From Pelobates cultripes (lineage: Eukaryota; Chordata; Amphibia; Anura; Pelobatidae): a DNA stretch of 64,000 nucleotides. The translations under genes were made by a program, and so were the position numbers. The notes beneath the pieces were generated by a model, which saw only the letters and a list, made by a program, of their open reading frames with translations, had not been told where the DNA came from and did not search any database. Where the stretch lies: contig OW240912.1 of NCBI GenBank assembly GCA_933207985.1, positions 104,625,204 through 104,689,203 of the forward strand. The letters run 5' to 3'. This document shows positions 1 through 11,870 of this stretch, piece by piece (within the stretch, counting starts at the first letter, position 1; the number at the start of each line of letters is the position of its first letter).

Positions 1-883
1 CCAAAAAGCCAGTCTTTATTGGTGAACAAAGCCAGATAAAGGCTCTATATACGAGCTTAAACATTGCTGTTTTTTTTCTTCTACCAATAGAGATTGCTTT
101 TGTGGGATACTATTTGGTGTGCCTGGATTTTCTTCCTTTCCTAGGACATTATTCATTGGCTGAGAATGCCAGAACAAAGGATTATGGGTATGAATATGTA
201 ACTGATCAGTTCTTTACATACTTCACTCATTATACTATTTAGAGTGTGTTATTTTGTTTATATCTATATATACCTATATTTGTATTTACCTTTAGGCTGT
301 CAGCAATATTCTGTAGGCAAAGCAATAATGACCAATCAATCTGAGGCTAATGTGACTGAATATGAATTTTGTAGCCTCATGCTTTTTTGGTGACATGCTA
401 ACTTTATTGTGAATGTTTGGCATGAGGCTGTCTTCTCTAACTCGGCAATATGACTTTAGAATGGTACATGAAGTAGTCACATTATCAGCTTTGGTGAGTA
501 AATGAAAAACTTTTACCTAAAATAGTTAACTGCATTTTAAAAATTGATTTTATTTACTAAATACTGAATTGCAGTGACTCTAATGTCAAATCATACAATT
601 TAGACTAAAATAGTCAAGCTGTAACAATTATTACTATTAGCATTTATATCGCACCCCAAACATATTCTGCAACTTAAATATTCTTACAGCTATAGAAAGA
701 GCATATTTAGAGATAAAGAAGGCCCTGCTCAAACAAGCTTGTAATCATTGAGGCAAAGTTGGGTCTAGATTTTACAATTCGGTTTTCAGTTCGACTGAAA
801 ACATTGTTTAGTGAACAAGTGAATTATGCATATTTCATTATAATACATCTTTTGGATTCTTCAGAGTAAGTGAATTAAAAATA
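1..883. other. AT-rich sequence, no gene recognised
   Basis: I see no coding frame with recognisable protein similarity, no RNA gene and no terminal repeats. The sequence is ordinary AT-rich non-coding vertebrate DNA. Confidence 0.5.
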
Positions 884-1217
884 CCGTAATGCATATCTCC
901 CAACATTTCAAATGGACAAAGTGAGACACTTACATTATAGGGGTAACGAGGGGGTGAAGGCCAAGGGCAAGGCTGTTCTGAGAAATGTTAGGTGACTTAT
1001 TAATAACAATTTATGCAACTAATATGTAATTTAGTACAAGAATCAACTGCAAAATATATTATTTCTGCAGATTGCTTTCTGAACACATTTATTGTAATTT
1101 ATAGGCACATTACTGTGAGTATTAATGCTGTGGAGCTTACAAACCAACAATATGAAGTTCCTAGAAAATAGAGACTGTCCCTCCTAAATTGGGACACTTG
1201 GGAGGTATGCTGTAATG
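884..1217. mobile_element. putative small MITE-like repeat with weak terminal inverted repeats
   Basis: The left edge (GTAATGCATATCTCCCAAC) and the right edge (GGGAGGTATGCTGTAATG) are imperfect inverted copies of each other about 330 bases apart. Both inner flanks continue into related text about 'gggaca' and 'ggacaaa'. This suggests a short non-autonomous DNA element. I could not define a clean target duplication, so the family and the exact ends are uncertain. Confidence 0.35.
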
Positions 1218-2367
1218 TAGCATATCCCAGATTAAATACTAAAAAAAAAACTACCCAGCAACACTGTATAATTGATTTATAAGGTTTTACAGCTGCAGTT
1301 ATGATATTTTTTTATCATAAGGGCCATTAAGCCCAATCCAAGCATGAGGAAATGGTAAAAAAACAGACGGGAAGGGGATACATACTAGAAGAAACAACGC
1401 CAATAAATAAATAAATAAAAGCAGTCAAATGTAATACTGTGGATAGATAACATGAACCTGATTTTTTTTTTTTTTTGCAATATTTGAACATAATTTTGTA
1501 TAGTGAACTCTGAACCACATTAAATGTTAATAAGCATGTTTCACACTGTCAGCATTTATTCTGACAACCTTTAATATGATTCTGCAGCAGTTGATACCTC
1601 CCATGAGTTCTGTGGAGTGACATGATTGCTTTGCTTGATGAATGGACCTGTACAAAAAGGAATATAACCTTCTGTCACAAACATAAAACCGGTGCCTACA
1701 TATGAACTTTCTTCAGATATAGACAGGTCATTTGAAATTTATGTTCAGTGTACAACCTTGAAACACCCTCCATTTTGATGAGGACAAATGTAAGGTTGAA
1801 TTCGTAGTTACTTTGTTGGTCCTTTTCCACTCAACCTTTAGCTTTGCTGCACAACCTTGGTCATTCAGTTGTTATTGAACTAAGACTCCCACCCTCCATT
1901 GCGACATCTGAAATTCATTGGAAGTTTGATAAATGCAACCCTACGACAGTATGAAGGCCAGGCTTGGACATCAAGTATCGTTAACATTTTCAGCACTAAG
2001 CTAAAAATGCTCATTAGTGATAGTAGCAATAAGGTGATACATAACTAGCTAGCTAGCTTGATAGATAGATAAATAGAGATATATGTATATTGAATTATCC
2101 AAATTGTCACTCACAACTTGCAGTTTTATATGAGCCTTGATTCAGAAGCTGTTAATGGTATATTTTCCTTCTCTTTTGCTCTCGTTTCTTTTTGCCCTCT
2201 TTCCAGCGTCAGTTTCAAAGTAAATCACACTTTCTAAATGTATGTGTAAAAGTGGAAGGTTCATCTATACACTCTATGAGTCACACAAGATTTATACAGC
2301 ACGCTCCTCTGTCAAGCCTTATGTTGATTTCCTGTAACCGATAGGAATCAATTCAACATACTAACCC
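1218..2367. other. no gene seen; short GATA/TAGC microsatellite near 2045-2085
   Basis: Non-coding sequence. A short run of AGCT and GATA-type tetranucleotides lies near 2045-2085, and homopolymer A and T tracts lie near 1244 and 1460. Nothing else can be supported. Confidence 0.45.
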
Positions 2368-3310
2368 TGTAACGGCATCCCGGGCATAAAAGGGGTTAAA
2401 CGCCGTTTAGAGGATATTCCCCTTCCAGATACAAAGGCAGCTACCAAAGACACCAATCTGCCGAACAGGAAACCATATGAATACTGTAAACAGCTGGACT
2501 GGAGCCATACGAATGCTGTAAACAGCCGAATAGGAAAAACCATACGAATAGGTTTATACTCCTAGCAGTCAAACTGGAACAGCATACAATAAATCCCCCC
2601 AAGAACAAGACAAGGCTCCGTTTTGAGGGTCAAGCAGGAATAGACAGAGCTGTGGGTTTATTGTGCTTATGTACACATTCTTACACATTAGTACCACCCA
2701 CAGGGTTTTGTAAAACAACCAATAAACACGTACAATACACTGAGACACTCCCACACAAAATCCTTCCTTATGCCTGTGATACAATTACCTTACACAATGG
2801 GTTAATGTAATTATTACAGGCAGGAAAATACACAGTTTTACACAGTATTCATAACTTTAAAAGTATGCATCACATTCACATAAAACTTACATTTCCAAAT
2901 ACAAACATACGTCAAAATCATACAAATTGGTCCAGTGGGTCAAAAGTGAGATCAAAGTCCTTTGTGACCAAATGAATCATGGCTTTTCTGCCCAAAACCA
3001 GTTCCACAGAGTCTTCTATCCTGGAGATAATTGGGAAGTAATCCAATTATCTCTAAGGACAGAGGCAAAACTCCATTAGCCACATGGTAGCAAAATACAA
3101 TAAAATATATAAAAATATATAACTGTGCAGCTATTGCATAAAACAGGTACATTCAACATATCCCAGATAGCTTAGATCTGAGCGCACATTATTACTGACT
3201 GGCGCTCAGATCACATACATACAGTTCAATTGCCATGGAGCCAAAGTCTTTCACATAGTCGTTCGTTATACGAATGGGCTCCATGGCATAGCTATCTGGG
3301 GTATCACTGT
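2368..3310 (-). mobile_element. solo or truncated LTR (copy A) of the Gmr1-associated LTR family
   Basis: The left edge is TGTAACGG. The text is a diverged relative of the two long LTR copies at 33885-34761 and 34762-35856. Shared landmarks, in order, are CGCCGTTTAG, a stretch near 2600-2640 with the phrase TTGAGGGTCAA, a GGAGATAATT hairpin near 3022-3056, and a nested palindrome at 3162-3300. Orientation is set by the related internal element, whose genes lie on the minus strand. No internal gag or pol is attached. Similarity fades after about 3310; sequence to about 3420 may still belong to it. Confidence 0.7.
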
Positions 3311-3429
3311 TCAAATAGGGCAAGTACCGAATGACTCGGCTTTCGTGTCTTTGCAGGGGAAAATCAAGCGTTTCAACATGGGGCCATAGTCTAAAGGAAG
3401 CAGGCGGGCAACCAGGCTGCTCCAATGCA

Positions 3430-3796
3430 CAGTGGCGAGATTGGTCTCATCACAAACCCTTATCTCTAAACATCTCCAGCCCCCATTAAATGTCATAGAT
3501 ACCTTTCTTGGTCTCTCCATTCTGCCAGTGAACTTCTACCTCCTGTCTGGATGGTGGCTCCATTGCTTTAGAACAGCCAGCCTACCTCTGCCAGACTCTC
3601 CCATAGTCTTCAATCATTTAAGAAGTCACTCAAAACCCAGTTCATCATTAAAAAGTCCTCCAAGAGTAACTTCTATTTCACAAACCTGTCTCAAGCACTC
3701 TCGTAAGGGACCACACTCCTTTCTCACCTTACAGTTCTGCTACTTACCACCTTGTAGCTTGGTTGCTATACTCCACTCTGCCTTTCCTATTGTGTT
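3430..3796 (+). pseudogene. LINE 3' end fragment (non-LTR reverse transcriptase C-terminus)
   Basis: Broken plus-strand translation contains an LP-(S/T)-x-R-L-S-S-L-Q-S-F-K-K-S-L-K-T-like stretch near 3580-3645. This pattern is typical of the far C-terminal end of CR1/L2/Rex1-type LINE polyproteins. Stop codons interrupt the frame and no catalytic RT motif is present, so this is a dead 5'-truncated fragment. It abuts the poly-T at 3797 that belongs to the next LINE. The clade assignment is inferred. Confidence 0.45.
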
Positions 3797-6650
3797 TTTT
3801 TTTTTTTTTTTTTTACAAATCAATGAACAAATGGTCATACAAAATATGATGCCACAGATAAAATTGCTACAGTGGATAAAATAATATAAATATATGGACA
3901 TGTTGCTCTTGCTATGAGTTCTCAACTGAACTCCTGAATTTCACACTGGAGAGGTCCAAAAAAGTACAGAGGTGCAGTAGCCTGTTAACGAATTGTTAAA
4001 CATTTTCTGAGGCATATAGTAATAAGTGGACTTTTTTTGTGCAAAGATAACCAATATAACATAAAATCAGAATGGCCGAAGTAAAGAAAAGAATAGAGAA
4101 GAAAAGAAAAACGATAACTATAACCGAGAGGATACAGTGTTACATATTAAGTGCATAATTTTTACAAAAAACTCAAGTCAGCAGACACAATAAACAAAGT
4201 ATGCAATGTAATCATATTATGCACAACATCAACACATGAAATTATAGGTGGATGAGGGGAGCTACGCTCAGAGGGTTTATATTGTTGAGACACCGAAATC
4301 TGAGGTGTATTATCATGAATGTGGTGTCAAATCCCACCACCCCCAATATAATGTCATGGGAAATTAGTTGGTAGTAGGACTCCCTCAACCCCTAACCCTA
4401 ATATGACTACTTCTCTCCACTTGCTTTTGAAAATATTCAATCCACTGATACCATATGTATATGATGGATGAAGGATGACCAATGCAACTACTCTAGAGAT
4501 TTGTAATATTCCAAAACTTTACTGGGAGAAGCGGAGGACCTTCACAGGCCTGAGATCATAATTTTTTCTGCCGTCAGCAAAAAGAATAACAGGGACCATT
4601 TATATTTAGCTTGGAATATGGTTGTTAGTTAAAATATGAGAAAAGAGCTCCTGGGGAGCATGGCACAAAATACAAAAATCCTTGTACTTAAGCACATTTC
4701 CAACATATATGACTCAATGTTACTGTTTCCTTTCCACATTTAAAACAAGTGGAAGGTTGTGAAGGTATATCATAGGGTGTTAAGTACCATCGAGATACTA
4801 GCTTGAAGTTGGCCTTTTGACGCAGTACACTAGAGTGTGAGCGAAATATAAACAAAAAGTTTATCTTCCAATCTTTCATACCTCTGTGCAGTAAGGTAGT
4901 TTGTTGTGGAAGAGTGATTGTAATAGTTTGTAGCAAAAGAAAGTCATCCAATTTTTTTTTTTGCCCAGTGAGGCAAAGTTTTTCAAAGAGCATTGCCTCC
5001 CTAGGGCCATAGTATGGTATAGAAATAATACAGTATGTTGGGTAATTGTTTTGTTCATGAGAGGATGTGGTATGCAATGCAGGTTTTTTCATGGTCCACA
5101 CAAAGGTTGTGAACAACAATTAAATTGTCTTCAAAAAGCATCTCAGTATATGCATGGGCAAGCTATTGAACAAGTATAAGTGTCTCAGGAGAATATTCAT
5201 GATGATGATATTTACTCTCCCCATCCAGTGAAATTGGGAGAAATTCCACATTTTGAGAACTACTTGTATGGCTTTTACCAGCTTTGAAACGTTTGCTGAG
5301 TAAAGATCTCTAGTGGAAGGGATGACATATACTAATGCTAGTGATGACCCATTCACGAGAGAAGTTCTATTGTAAATAAGGTATTTTAGATTATTTGAGA
5401 GATTAAGTAGTATATTATTATTATTTGAGAGATTAAGTAGTCTAATTTTTCCCAAATTAACTTTAAAATTAGCGATCAAGTGATATTTCTGCCCATAAGA
5501 GGGAGTAAAGAGGAAGAAGGATTTTAGGGTAAAGAGGAAATCAGCAAAAGCTGAGACTTTTAATTATTTGGATGAAACTTTTATATCTTCTATACCCAAA
5601 TTGTTTTTTTGATTGCATAACTAAAGGGTTCTAGTACTAGTATAAATAGTAGTGGGACAGGTGGTCCCCTGCCTCACTCTCTCATGATTCTGAATGAATT
5701 AGATAGTTGGTCTTTCACTTTCAGCATAGCTGTGGGTTCAGAATAAAAAGCTTGGATCTGTCTGATCCAATTGGGTTCAAACCCCTGCAAGGTTAAAGAT
5801 TAGGAAAGACCAGTCAACCCTGTCAGAGGCCTTCTCTGAAATCAAATGAGAGAAATCTGAAAGATTCAGGAGATATTTCGGAGAGATGAACCAGATTAAT
5901 GATTTTAGTTTTATGTCCTTTGTTTTTCCTGGCAGGACAAACCTGGCCTGAAAATGGTGTATTAGAGATGAGTCACCAACATTTTCATATCTACATTAAT
6001 CAAGAACGTGGGTCTATAACTTCTAAAGGTCTCCTGATCCTTTCCTGGTATGGGTATCACAGTAATATTAGTCTCTAAACAGAGGAATAGGTTGTCTCAT
6101 TTTCTTAAGTTTAGGGCTTCTAGTGTGGACCCAATAGTAAATATTCCTTATTAAAGAGTCATATAGCTGTCTGGGCAGGGTGCAGGATACAGCAGTTTGG
6201 AGTTCATACATAGTGAATAGTTTGTTTAAAAATTGCAGTATATTAGCAGGGCTGGCAGGGTCTAAGTTGGCGCTTATATATGTGGAGATTGTTTGCGCAT
6301 CAGGTTGTTTCTGTCAAATGTTATAAAGGGACTGACAATATTTCTGAAATGCTTCAGCTATCTCTGTTGTGTGTGCCAAGAAATTTGAGAGCCTTTGCTT
6401 TAACTTTCTTGATAATAACCTACCACGCCTATTCCCTTGTGCATAATAAAGTTGGATCATTAAAATGTTTCTTTTAGTATTGTAGTTTAGAAGTATTTTG
6501 AGGTCAGCTCTTAGGTATATGAGCTTAGAGAAATCGACATTGGACAGAGTGGCCTTACGTGCGTCCTCTGCTTTTTGTATATTCTCTAATAGTGTCACTA
6601 ATCTTTAGAGCCTTTTTTAATTAGTTCTTCCGTAATAACCTATCTCAGAA
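3797..6650 (-). pseudogene. degraded L1/Tx1-like LINE ORF2, 5'-truncated, minus strand
   Basis: The T run at 3797-3814 is a poly-A tail on the minus strand, marking the 3' end. Minus-strand translation in several frames shows L1-type landmarks. From 5' to 3' these are a charged pre-RT linker (6314-6598), an RT motif reading EKASDRVDWSF (about 5790-5850), a region corresponding to PLLFILVLEPF (about 5640-5690), and a C-terminal segment with SRWYLTP followed by CFKCGKE...LSHICWKC (4688-4800), a CxxC...HxxxxC finger typical of L1 ORF2. The frame changes repeatedly and stops are frequent, so it cannot encode a working protein. The endonuclease domain is missing. Confidence 0.8.
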
Positions 6651-7213
6651 ACCATAAATGGGATTCAATTCCCCCATATGGCAACATCGTGTTAAGCCCA
6701 CCACTACTCCACAGTACCCCAATATCGGTGGGTCCTACAATAATTCCAACGTGGTAGACGAAAAATATTGCTGGTGCTAAATTAACTAAACTAGTATGTT
6801 GTAAGAGCATTGTGAAAATATATGTAACGCAAAATTAATGTGATTAAAATACAATTAAAAAAATGTAGTGTAAAAACTAAACTATTAAAGTGCTTTAATG
6901 TATATTCTCACAATGCATATAATCATATAGCTGTTCTATACAAAATGAAAATTATAATTAAGGTGATATTGCTATCCAAAACCTCCACAAATTTATACTT
7001 TCCTGTGGTCACCTCCAAAGGGGCATCTGAAGCTGGTGGGCAGGGCAGGGAACGCAACCCAAAAGGAATCTGGTCTGAACTCCAAATTTACATAGTAAAA
7101 AGGGAATTGGGGCACATGCAGAACATGCATTTATCAGCAATGGTGCTGCCATAAGAGTAGTTCATTAGTAAATAGACTTGGCAACTTGGTTCGCTACAAA
7201 CTGCAATTCGTCC
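6651..7213. other. no gene recognised
   Basis: AT-rich sequence between the L1-like relic and the hAT MITE. Short open frames here have no recognisable family features. Confidence 0.45.
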
Positions 7214-7221
7214 GATTAGGT

Positions 7222-7432
7222 CAGGGGTTCTCAACGTTAGTCCTCAGGACCCCCTACCAGTCCAGGGTTTAGGGATTACCTGGGTGTGTCTAAGGTGTTT
7301 AGAAAAAGAAAAAAAAAATACCTTAGAATCTAAGGTGTTTTTTCCCCTTTTTCTAAACACCTGAGACACACCCAGGTAATCCCCAAACCCTGGACTGGTA
7401 GGGGGTCCTGAGGACTGGGTTGAGAACCCCTG
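7222..7432. mobile_element. palindromic hAT-type MITE with 8-bp target duplication
   Basis: The element starts CAGGGGTTCTCAACG and ends with its inverse (TTGAGAACCCCTG). The arms are about 95 bases each, with only a few mismatches, around a short A-rich centre. It is flanked by the exact 8-bp direct repeat GATTAGGT (7214-7221 and 7433-7440). Terminal CAGGGG and an 8-bp duplication are the hAT signature. It has no coding capacity and would fold into a long hairpin if transcribed. Confidence 0.92.
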
Positions 7433-7639
7433 GATTAGGTGATTACTTTATTCCTGAATTCTGGACTGAATTGTAGCAGAATCATAATTCAAATGAAATG
7501 TGCAATGGCCGAAAAAAAAAAAAAAAAGATATAGACTTGGAGCGTAAAAGACAAAATATAAACAAAACAAAAATAAAACAAAAACAAACACACAAAGGGG
7601 ATGCCTAAAGAGGGAATGCAACAGTGCCTATATAGGGTG

Positions 7640-8632
7640 ATTATAAAATAACACAGGAGAAAGGACTGCACTATCTATACAATGTAGACTCATTCTCTAT
7701 TACCATGGAGATCCTAAAACTAGTAAAAACAGGGAATAATATATGCTGTATTGCATAATATTTATTAAACTTGAAATTATCAAAAAATAATTGAAAAAGA
7801 AAATGACAAAAATGAGTCTTACAGTTTGCCTTTTAGTTCTCCGACTGGTTTATGTGCTCGGTGTCCTGCCAGATCCTGACTGATTAAAATGAAAAGAGTG
7901 TCCTTTAAAGTCCAGTTTCCAATGCTGTGTAGAGTCTCTTGAATGGCAACCTTGATTAGATGCATTTCACCTACAAAGTCGTTTTTTCAATGATGCAAAG
8001 TTTCAGCAACAGTTTCCTTGTATTTAAAGTCCGTCCTTTTATCCATTGTGGGTGGTCCGGTTATTTTAATTGGTTAAACATATTTCAGAACATTTCTTTT
8101 ATTCAATCCATTCAAAAAATTGTTCCACAGTTAAAAGAAATAGACGTATTTTTTTAAGTCTCATGTTTTGCTCTATAATGCACAAAACCCCAAATGTGTT
8201 GCTATGGTAAATGGGTTGCTTCTGGTAAATTTACTTGGAGTGTTTACTCGTTTAAACCCTCAAATGAATAAGGGTAGACAACCCTTTTATGCTCCTCCTT
8301 AGTGTAGAATTGCTATAGATTGAGAAATAATATGGCAATTAAGTTAATGTGGGTTACCATGGTAACAAGAGCTATATAGTTACTCATACATTGTTTAATA
8401 ATTCTCTAAATTGTCAGTTTAAGTCTAACTGAAAAGGGTCATGGGAATATGGAGAAGATCTCTCTATGAAATCCAAATGCATAGAACGATTTTTCCTTGA
8501 AAAGCAAATTTAAATTCTTTTTTTATATTATATACTTTTTGGAATACAGTATTTGTTACTCATTGTTTTTTCCTAGAGGGAGTCTATATTGTATAGATAG
8601 CGCAATCCTTTCTCCTGTTTTGTTATTTTATG
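7640..8632. repeat. foldback-like element: about 50-bp inverted arms about 880 bp apart
   Basis: The arm at 7643-7692 (with AGGAGAAAGGACTGC and CTATCTATACAAT) reappears in inverse orientation at 8578-8630. The core identity is high over about 45 bases. The interior contains no recognisable gene. It could be a non-autonomous DNA transposon or a PLE-type terminal arrangement; I could not assign a family or a duplication. Confidence 0.6.
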
Positions 8633-9239
8633 TTAAAGGTAATGGATGATGTATGATTCTGAATTCTGTTCATGGTGCCAAAAAAGATGATTGATGGGGA
8701 AAAAAGATGATTGATGGTTAGGGGACAGTCACTAAATGATGTTGATTTTATTCACAGATCAAGTGAGAAGTGACCATAAAGGATCAGTAAAAAATAATAA
8801 TCTATAGTTATATATTTAATAGCTATAAATATAGAATTTGCACTGCTCCTTCTATTTTATTTATTTCCCCTGTATTTCTTTTTCTCGATTGATCTGTGAA
8901 ACAAATTGTGGAAAAATTAGCCTATCATTTATTGGCTTATTTTTGTGTCTTTGATTCATCTGATTCATTTGCCTAAATATTTCTTTGTTAGCAAAATTCA
9001 GCTGAGCCAAGCCACCATTTGGGTAAAATTTGACCGTCTAAAATGTTTTTATTATCGGGCGAAATGTTTTGGCAGAAACTCATTTTTACACCATGCACCA
9101 GTATTTTAGCAAACCACCCTGTAGTTAACCACAAAGCCAAAACAAAATGAAGAATAAAGAATATATGTATAACTGTACTGTACTTTTTTTCATTATACAT
9201 TTTTACGTTAATTATAAATAATTTTCTCCATGTCTACTT
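8633..9239. other. no gene seen; short tandem duplication at 8681-8718
   Basis: The phrase AAAAAAGATGATTGATGG is tandemly duplicated near 8681-8718. The rest is AT-rich non-coding sequence with no family features. Confidence 0.45.
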
Positions 9240-9665
9240 TTTTTGTGATTTATCATCCTACTTGACTTTTCTTCCCTCTAATATTTTTGGTACTTTGTCA
9301 TGTCAGTTACCTTTTCTGCTTTTTGTGTTTCTTGTGATCCCAGTAATTTTTTCCTTCCTATGTCCCATTTTTACTCTCATCAAATTGTGTAATTTTTGTT
9401 ATTCCTGCCCCTTTTTTACCTTATACTTCTCCTGTACAGTGAGCATGTGGTCTGTGTTTGGATTACCATTTTATCTTAGGTTGACTCTAAGGCAATACGT
9501 GAGGCAAAAACCAAGAACATGAGAACTCTGAGAATGGTCAAATGCATTGAAGCAAAAAATTAGTTCACAAGACCACTGACAGTGTTATTCACTAAGGTCT
9601 TGATTTAAGATTTCTCTTGAGATTTGGTTGCCAGAGTGCTCTGATTGGTTGGCTTACACATTATT
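9240..9665. repeat. unclassified dispersed repeat, copy 1
   Basis: This stretch is colinear with 14336-14775. Shared landmarks are TTTGGTACTTTG, CTTTTTGTGTTTCTTGT, a CCCCTTTT.ACCTTA box, a GAGCA.(G/C)TGGTC box, and GCTCTGATTGGTTG near the end. The two copies differ by many substitutions and small gaps, so they are old members of a dispersed family. I recognise no coding domain; both are pyrimidine-rich on the plus strand. Confidence 0.65.
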
Positions 9666-9988
9666 TTTTCCCCCTCCTGTGTACACCCACTTTAGCTGAT
9701 TAAATATATATGTAACATTAACAAATGACATTTCTTAGCCCAAACATTGTGTCTGGATGGCACTGATAAATGGTGGATGCTAGGCTACCCTACTACCATC
9801 ACTTGCGTCCAATCAAGTACACAGACAGATTGGTAAAAAATATTTTTATTGAAGTGTAAATTCTGCAGTATTAATGCACCTGTGGAGCAGTGGTCTCTGA
9901 GCTCCATGTTTTGTTTGATGTTTAACCAAGATGCCCAGAGGCCCTAGGTAAATGAATCACTACACCAAATTGCAATTTCTTTTTGCAT
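9666..9988. other. no gene recognised
   Basis: AT-rich sequence up to the target site of the L1-like insertion at 10004. Nothing can be supported. Confidence 0.4.
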
Positions 9989-10980
9989 AAAAGCACCCCA
10001 TAGAGAGCTTGCCAAAAAACTCTTATACAGATGGTACCTAACGCCAATAAGGCTACACAAATACAACCAAGCTATCCCAACACAATGCTGGAGATGCAAA
10101 ACAAGTACAGGGACAATGGCACACATATGGTGGACATGCCCACTCCTACAACAATATTGGAAAGATATAGCCAAACTCATTAAAGACAGCACAGGGAATG
10201 CCTTACCACACAGACTGGAACACTATGTGCTCTTCGATATCCCAGAGTCGATACCCAAACCAGACAGATATCTTATATTCCATATAAATATAGTAGCCTT
10301 AGGCGCCCTAGCACGGAACTGGCTCTCACAAACAACACCCCCGATTTCCATGTGCATACAACACATAAGCCAGTCCGGCCACTTCAAAACCACAATGAGG
10401 CGACAAAACACACCTCCCAACAAACACCATAAAAAATATAGAAGATACTGGGAAATAGCTTGGGACAAATGGGAAAAGTGCAAAGGTGATACAACAGGGA
10501 ACCGCCTGTCGTAAGACGACCCCACGACCAAAACCACAAGCCCATACAAAGACCCAGTCCCCAATAATGCTACACCATCACACAGGGGAGTCAAACAAAC
10601 TAATAACTAGGAGTACACCCACTCCAAACACCAAAGGACGCAAGAATTGTAAACCCAGCTTACAGCCTGAACTACCTTATAGTACCCCCGGAACATATCA
10701 TACCACCCTAAGGCGACATAGTAAATGTTATTGCCATAGCATTGTAAAAGGTTTGAGCCCTCATACTCAATCACACAGCAATGGAATGTATAATTACCAA
10801 ACTGTCAAAAACTGTTCCGAACTGTGTTCCAAGGAAATGATTGTGAAAAAAAAAAAAAAAATTTGTAATATACTTGCATCCCCCCTAACCCCCCTTTTTT
10901 CTTTTTTCTGTAACCTCAAGTTTCTGATAAATGACAAAACAATAAAAATTGTCAAATTTGAAAAAAAAAGCACCCCATAG
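9989..10980 (+). mobile_element. 5'-truncated L1-like LINE with poly-A tail and 15-bp target duplication
   Basis: The direct repeat AAAAGCACCCCATAG occurs at 9989-10003 and 10966-10980 and brackets a body of about 960 bases. The body ends in AATAAAAATTGTCAAATTTG followed by A's that merge with the second copy of the repeat. This is the classic outcome of target-primed reverse transcription with early termination. The coding part is described separately. The sharp, identical duplication implies a fairly recent insertion compared with the neighbouring LINE relics. Confidence 0.93.
10004..10514 (+). pseudogene. L1-like ORF2 C-terminal fragment
   Basis: An open frame beginning at the truncation point encodes the last part of an L1/Tx1-like ORF2. 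It contains YRWYLTPIRLHKY, then CWRC and HIWWTCP (a CxxC...HxxxxC finger near 10095-10143), and ends at a stop at 10512. The frame is open from 10004 to the stop. The missing upstream RT and endonuclease domains were lost by 5' truncation, so the fragment has no activity. The rest of the body to 10965 is 3' UTR and poly-A. The same finger occurs in the minus-strand relic at 3797-6650. Confidence 0.85.
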
Positions 10981-11082
10981 AATCTTTTATCACATGGAAG
11001 GCATTGAGATTCTTCTGGTTTTAATTATGCCTTGGAGGACATATACCATTACACTTATTGTATATTTTGAAATAATAATATA

Positions 11083-11697
11083 CAGGGAGTGCAGAATTAT
11101 TAGGCAAGTTGTATTTTTGAGGATTAATTTTATTATTGAACAACAACCATGTTCTCAATGAACCCAAAAAACTCATTAATATCAAAGCTGAATATTTTTG
11201 GAAGTAGTTTTTAGTTTGTTTTTAGTTATAGCTATGTTAGGGGGATATCTGTGTGTGCAGGTGACTATTACTGTGCATAATTATTAGGCAACTTAACAAA
11301 AGACAAATATATACCCATTTCAATTATTTATTATTACCAGTGAAACCAATATAACATCTCAACATTCACAAATATACATTTCTGACATTCAAAAACAAAA
11401 CAAAAACAAATCAGTGACCAATATAGCCACCTTTCTTTGCAAGGACACTCAAAAGCCTGCCATCCATGGATTCTGTCAGTGTTTTGATCTGTTCACCATC
11501 AACATTGCGTGCAGCAGCAACCACAGCCTCCCAGACACTGTTCAGAGAGGTGTACTGTTTTCCCTCCTTGTAAATCTCACATTTGATGATGGACCACAGG
11601 TTCTCAATGGGGTTCAGATCAGGTGAACAAGGAGGCCATGTCATTAGAGGATGATGTGGTCAAAATACTCATTTGCCTAATAATTCTGCACTCCCTG
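11083..11697 (-). mobile_element. internally deleted Tc1-type transposon (615 bp) with TA duplication
   Basis: Both ends carry CAGGGAGTGCAGAATTATTA in inverted orientation, flanked by TA (11081-11082 and 11698-11699). The sequence is the same family as the full-length element at 26297-27855, in the opposite orientation. About 944 bases are missing between the 5' terminal region and the C-terminal third of the transposase gene; the join shows a TCT microhomology. The retained coding piece (11411-11644, minus) ends in KKGGYIGH, identical to the full copy. It could move only if transposase were supplied in trans. Confidence 0.95.
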
Positions 11698-11870
11698 TAT
11701 ACAAAGCAATCAATCACTAACAATTTTTGCAGCACCACTGTTATTTATGTTAAAATAAGGTAGATGCATTAAGGAAATTAACAGCTGTAAGAACATTGTT
11801 ATACAACTTAAGAATTTTTTGGTTTAGCTGATCTAAAAATCTTGTCAACAACAATTATCTCTTGATATGA

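Noticed and set aside
5765..5800. tRNA B-box-like GGTTCAAACCCC that might mark a SINE
   Set aside because: It lies within the L1-like RT coding relic and has no A box at the right distance.
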